Assembly: GCA_031277995.1 (NCBI GenBank)
Contig: JAITLH010000280.1
Span: 1-7,920, forward strand
From: Deltaproteobacteria bacterium
GTDB taxonomy: Bacteria; Desulfobacterota; Desulfarculia; Adiutricales; Adiutricaceae
DNA length: 7,920 nt
Direction of reading: 5' to 3'
The translations under genes and the position numbers were made by a program. The stretch's first letter is position 1, and each line of letters starts with the position of its first letter. The notes below the pieces were generated by a model that saw nothing but the letters and a program-made list of their open reading frames with translations, was not told the origin of the DNA and did no database searches. Positions 5,247 through 7,920 of the stretch are shown here, piece after piece.

Positions 5247-7373
5247 TTATTTGGCCTGGGTGGTTTTTTTGGGGTCGGCCGGTTTCGATTCCTGGGCCTT
5301 GGGGGCGTTTATTTTGGGCGGGTCGGGCCTTTCGAGGGCGCCGTCGTAGGCAATGGGGACCCGGGAGCGGCCCTTTAAGTCAAAGTAGAGCATGGCCGGA
5401 TCGCTTCGTTCCCTTTGGCATTGGATTAGGCCGTCTCGCCTTATTTCGTCGCACTTGGCGTATATGGGATCTATGACAAAGGCGCCCGTGGTATCGACGA
5501 AACCGTATCGGTTGTCTTGGTTGGTTACGACCCTGGCCAGGCCTTGGGGGGAATACTCGGTAATGGAGAGGTAGATCGGTTTGGCCAGCCACTCGCCCTT
5601 GGCCCCGATGAGGCCCCAGGAACCGGAGTCGTCCTGGGCCCGGGCCGGTCCCCGGTAGGGAAAATCGCGGGCCTGCTTGAGGGTGGGTTTTACGATAAAG
5701 TTACCCGACTCGTCCACGAATCCCCATTTGCCGTCTAGTTGGGCCCTGGCCACTTCGTTTTGGGACAAGCCCAAATCGGCCAAGTCCAGGTTGGCTAGGT
5801 CAAAAGCGCCCGGTCCGTCGAAGGCTTGGTTTTCGAAGTTCGCCTGGTTTTGTTGGCTTTCTATTTGGGCCCGGGCCAGATCGTTTGGCACGAAGGCCAT
5901 GAGGGCGGAAAAGCGCGGGGTCACCTCCCAGCGGCCGTCCAAACCGATTAGGCCCCACTTGCCGTTTTGGCGGGCCGGGGCCTTATGGCCGACGTTAAAA
6001 TCCAAGGCGTAGTCAAAGGCGGGTTGGATGACGAAAGTCCCGGTCATTTCTATGTAACCGGTTAGGCCGTTTTGATCCACCACCCGGGCCAAACCCCCGG
6101 TCCCGAAAGGATAGGCGGCCAGAAACTTTGGGAGAATGACGAAAGTGCCTTTGGGGTCCAGGTAACCGTATAGGCCGTTTTCGTCCCTGGCCGGGGCCAG
6201 GCCTTGGCTAAGGGCCCCGATGTCGAGAAACCTGGGCTCGATTACCCATTGGCCTTGGTTATTGACGATTCCGACGAGATCGTTTTCGACGACCGCCCGG
6301 TAAAGGCCTTGGTTAAAGGGCCCGATGAGATTTTTTAAAACCGGTTCTATGACCCAACGGCCGTCAGGTCCTATTAAGCCCACCCCGCCGTTGGCCATTT
6401 CCCCCCGGGAAAAGCCGTCCGGGGAGGGCGGGTCTATTTGGGCCAGGTTTGGTTTTATGATGACTTGCCCGCTTTGGTCCACCAGGCCCACGTGGCCTTC
6501 GTCGGTGGTTATTAGCCCCAAGCCCGTGTCCATGAAAGGATCGGTTGAAGAATAGGAGGGGCGGACGATGAATTTCCCGGAAGAATCGACGTAACCCCAC
6601 CTAAAGGAATCGTTGGCCGCCGGGGCCAGCGGAAAAACCCCAAAACTTTTGGCCCCGGAAAAACGCGGCTCTATCACCCACTGGCCTTGGCGGTTAATGA
6701 AACCCCAATGGTCCCCGGACACCTTGGCCGGGGCCAGGGCGCCCCCGGCGAATTCGCCCACTTCCTGGGGAGCGGGAAAGGGTTTTATGACGTATTTTCC
6801 GTTTTTGTCGATCTGGGCGTAGTTTTGCCCAACCATGACCCAGGCCGTCCCCTCCGGGGAAAAGGGGTTGGCCGCCTCAAACCTTGGCTCTATGACCCAC
6901 TGGCCTTGGCCGTTAACGTAACCGTAGACCTTGCCCCCGGTGGAACGCCGTCCCGGTATTTTGGCCGGCTGGAGATCGATGGCCGGCGCGTTTAAGTTCC
7001 CCGGGGCCTGGGCGCTTACGGCCTCATCCGTCGCCCGCGCCGGGGCGACCGGCTCCGCCGCCGGCGCCGCCGGCGCCAACTCCGGCGCCGGGGCGCTTTG
7101 GGACCCATTCCGGGCGGGGCGCCTTGGGGTTGGTTTGGTGGCCGGGCCGGTTTGGGAGGCCGGGGCGGGCGGGCGTTTTACGATGGAGGCCCCGCCGGCC
7201 TCGGTGGCGCTCAGGGGATCTTGGTTTGGGGCCGGTTGGTCTTCCGGGGGCAAAACGACGGTGGGAGCGATTCTTTGATCGGCGGGGAAGGTTGGCGTTT
7301 CGGGGCGAAGGGCCGCCGAGGGGATAATCGTCGCGGTCAATATAAGGGCTAAAAGTAGTTTTTTAAATTTCAT
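5247..7373 (-). CDS. Exported WG-repeat protein
   Basis: This is a 708-residue protein of unknown function. It starts with a classical signal peptide: MKFKK, then a hydrophobic stretch (6-19), with likely cleavage after the PSAA segment (18-21). There is no lipobox cysteine, so it is probably periplasmic or secreted rather than a lipoprotein. Residues 23-148 form a Pro/Ala-rich, low-complexity linker. About 13 WG repeats (Pfam WG_beta_rep type) fill 150-640, each ending in a form of G-x-W/F-V-I-x-P-x-F. Examples are YGYVNGQGQWVIEPRF (150-165), WGFINRQGQWVIEPRF (223-238) and WGFVDESGNFIVKPTL (550-565). A non-repeat insert (about 495-548) separates repeats 10 and 11. A degenerate fourteenth repeat and a Lys/Pro-rich tail end the protein. 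The repeats are thought to form beta structures, and no enzyme motif is visible. I chose the start at 7373 because the signal peptide begins there; the 41-residue extension from 7496 would bury it. No clear ribosome-binding site precedes either start. Confidence 0.9.
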   Translation of the reverse strand: MKFKKLLLALILTATIIPSAALRPETPTFPADQRIAPTVVLPPEDQPAPNQDPLSATEAGGASIVKRPPAPASQTGPATKPTPRRPARNGSQSAPAPELAPAAPAAEPVAPARATDEAVSAQAPGNLNAPAIDLQPAKIPGRRSTGGKVYGYVNGQGQWVIEPRFEAANPFSPEGTAWVMVGQNYAQIDKNGKYVIKPFPAPQEVGEFAGGALAPAKVSGDHWGFINRQGQWVIEPRFSGAKSFGVFPLAPAANDSFRWGYVDSSGKFIVRPSYSSTDPFMDTGLGLITTDEGHVGLVDQSGQVIIKPNLAQIDPPSPDGFSRGEMANGGVGLIGPDGRWVIEPVLKNLIGPFNQGLYRAVVENDLVGIVNNQGQWVIEPRFLDIGALSQGLAPARDENGLYGYLDPKGTFVILPKFLAAYPFGTGGLARVVDQNGLTGYIEMTGTFVIQPAFDYALDFNVGHKAPARQNGKWGLIGLDGRWEVTPRFSALMAFVPNDLARAQIESQQNQANFENQAFDGPGAFDLANLDLADLGLSQNEVARAQLDGKWGFVDESGNFIVKPTLKQARDFPYRGPARAQDDSGSWGLIGAKGEWLAKPIYLSITEYSPQGLARVVTNQDNRYGFVDTTGAFVIDPIYAKCDEIRRDGLIQCQRERSDPAMLYFDLKGRSRVPIAYDGALERPDPPKINAPKAQESKPADPKKTTQAK
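5732..5891 (-). other. Non-repeat insert inside the WG-repeat array
   Basis: These bases encode residues about 495-548 of the WG-repeat protein. The spacing between repeats elsewhere is about 33-40 residues, but here it nearly doubles (about 77). The insert is rich in Asn, Gln, Ala, Asp and Leu (for example QQNQANFENQAFD and ANLDLADLGLS) and lacks the G-x-W/F-V-I-x-P signature. The reading frame is uninterrupted. It may be an eroded repeat or an exposed loop. Confidence 0.6.
6234..6926 (-). repeat. Near-identical DNA blocks encoding WG repeats
   Basis: Three blocks of about 40 bases (around 6235-6275, 6667-6707 and 6886-6926) encode the same core, GQWVIEPRF, preceded by N-x-Q-G or N-G-Q-G. 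The latter two share ACCCACTGGCCTTGG exactly and differ at only about two of their first 26 aligned bases. The first block is more diverged. This suggests duplication within the gene. Confidence 0.6.
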
Positions 7374-7590
7374 GACGGGGAATGGTTGGGTTAATGTTTT
7401 GAAAAAAACGTTCAAGGGAGTGATTGTTTTTTGACGCGGACTAAGAGAGGCAAAAAAAACGGCTGACTTTCTTCTCTGAAAAGCCATTTTGGCCATGAAA
7501 CTTAAGGGCTAAGCTACCCCAAAGACCTGGGTTGATTTTAAAAACCCACCAGCCAAGCCAAAATGTCATCAATCAAAGAACTTTTAGGCA

Positions 7591-7623
7591 TTAACAATAA
7601 GCCAATATTATTCTTATTTTTAA
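7591..7623. repeat. Imperfect AT-rich inverted repeat
   Basis: TTAACAATAA (7591-7600) and TTATTTTTAA (7614-7623) are inverted copies with one mismatch, separated by 13 bases, so their centres are 23 bases apart (about two helical turns). It lies just downstream of the minus-strand -10 candidate, where a repressor could act. It could also be chance in an AT-rich stretch. Confidence 0.3.
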
Positions 7624-7636
7624 CGAAAATCAAGAA

Positions 7637-7642
7637 ATTATA
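7637..7642 (-). promoter_or_regulatory. Candidate -10 box (TATAAT on minus strand)
   Basis: The minus strand reads a perfect TATAAT here within an AT-rich stretch. No good TTGACA-like box lies 16-18 bases upstream. If used, it would give the WG-repeat gene a 5' leader of roughly 255 bases. The + strand also reads TATAAA at 7639-7644, so direction is not certain. Confidence 0.25.
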
Positions 7643-7920
7643 AAGGCCTTTGTTTGAAAATCGTTTTTGGGAAAAAGGCGATAATCCCCACCCATTGGCC
7701 CCCCAAAACCCCCGGCCGTCAAACCAAACCCATCGAGGCCAAGGCGACCGGGGTGCCTTTTCGCCCCAAATATTCCCCCCGTTTGGCTGACCGGGCCGGT
7801 TCGCTACTATGGGTTTTTATGGCCGATAACCGCGAAACCCGCCCTTGGCCAATCCCGGGGATCCCCTTGGCCGCGTTTTGGGAAAGGCCCTGGGTCAAAA
7901 ACTTGCCCCACAATCGGTCC

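Larger units (their letters stand above)
7374..7920. other. Upstream region of the WG gene and unassigned right edge
   Basis: Bases 7374-7496 are an in-frame but unlikely extension of the WG gene. Bases 7500-7660 are AT-rich and non-coding in appearance, and carry the candidate -10 box and palindrome listed separately. From about 7680 the sequence becomes GC-rich and several frames stay open to the edge. One + frame is open from 7624, with TTG at 7654, GTG at 7753 and ATG at 7819; its peptide includes RPWPIPGIPLAAFWERPW. A minus frame is open from the right edge to a stop at 7719; its peptide includes KGIPGIGQGRVSRL. Hand counts of G+C at the three codon positions do not separate the two, and neither peptide resembles a family I know. 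A partial gene may start or end here, but I cannot choose the strand. Confidence 0.4.

Noticed and set aside
4956..5378. A + strand open frame of 140 residues starting with TTG.
   Set aside because: It is low-complexity and Gly/Phe-rich, resembles no family, overlaps the well-supported WG gene by 132 bases and starts amid homopolymer tracts. It is probably a chance frame.
7374..7496. A 41-residue N-terminal extension of the WG-repeat protein starting at 7496.
   Set aside because: It would place the signal peptide at residue 42, has no ribosome-binding site, and lies in AT-rich sequence unlike the coding part. The start at 7373 gives a classical signal peptide.
7588..7605. A sigma-54 promoter on the minus strand (TTGGC ... 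TGC).
   Set aside because: The GG to GC spacing is 12 bases instead of the required 10.
7591..7623. A dif/XerCD site, considered because ftsK is nearby.
   Set aside because: The arms are separated by 13 bases rather than the 6-8 of dif sites, and the sequence does not match the XerC/XerD half-site pattern. ftsK is not required to lie near dif.

Overview
The window holds four protein-coding genes. They look like chromosomal DNA of a bacterium with a Gram-negative type envelope, most plausibly one of the Desulfobacterota (the old Deltaproteobacteria). That placement is an inference from two features: a lactate-oxidation iron-sulfur protein in which the LutB and LutA parts are fused, as in Desulfovibrio-type sulfate reducers, and a neighbouring separate LutC. 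No rRNA, tRNA, CRISPR array, insertion sequence or phage gene was seen. Codon use is similar in all four genes (many GCC, TTG, AGG and GGG codons), so nothing points to recent transfer.

Layout on the + strand. Positions 2-1606 hold the C-terminal motor and DNA-binding part of an FtsK/SpoIIIE DNA translocase, whose N-terminus lies beyond the left edge. A perfect 16-bp hairpin with a short T run closes it (1632-1674). Positions 1706-2335 encode a LutC-type LUD protein. A 200-bp gap then carries repeats and a second terminator-like hairpin with nine Ts. Positions 2536-4794 encode a LutB-LutA fusion: a LUD domain, two 4Fe-4S motifs and two CCG domains. LutC and LutB/A are expected to act together in oxidising L-lactate to pyruvate on the cytoplasmic side of the membrane. 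No lactate permease or flavoprotein lactate dehydrogenase is present in the window.

Positions 4795-5246 form a 452-bp gap between convergent genes. It contains two tandem GC-rich hairpins that fit best as terminators of the minus-strand gene. That gene (7373-5247) encodes an exported protein of 708 residues: a signal peptide, a Pro/Ala-rich linker, and about 13 WG repeats. Its function is unknown.

The right end (7374-7920) starts with an AT-rich stretch containing a likely minus-strand -10 box and an imperfect palindrome. It ends in GC-rich sequence that is open in frames on both strands up to the edge, and I could not assign a gene there. I found no clear new defence or mobile system. The points most worth checking are the structured gap between lutC and lutB, the WG-repeat protein with its insert, and the unassigned right edge.
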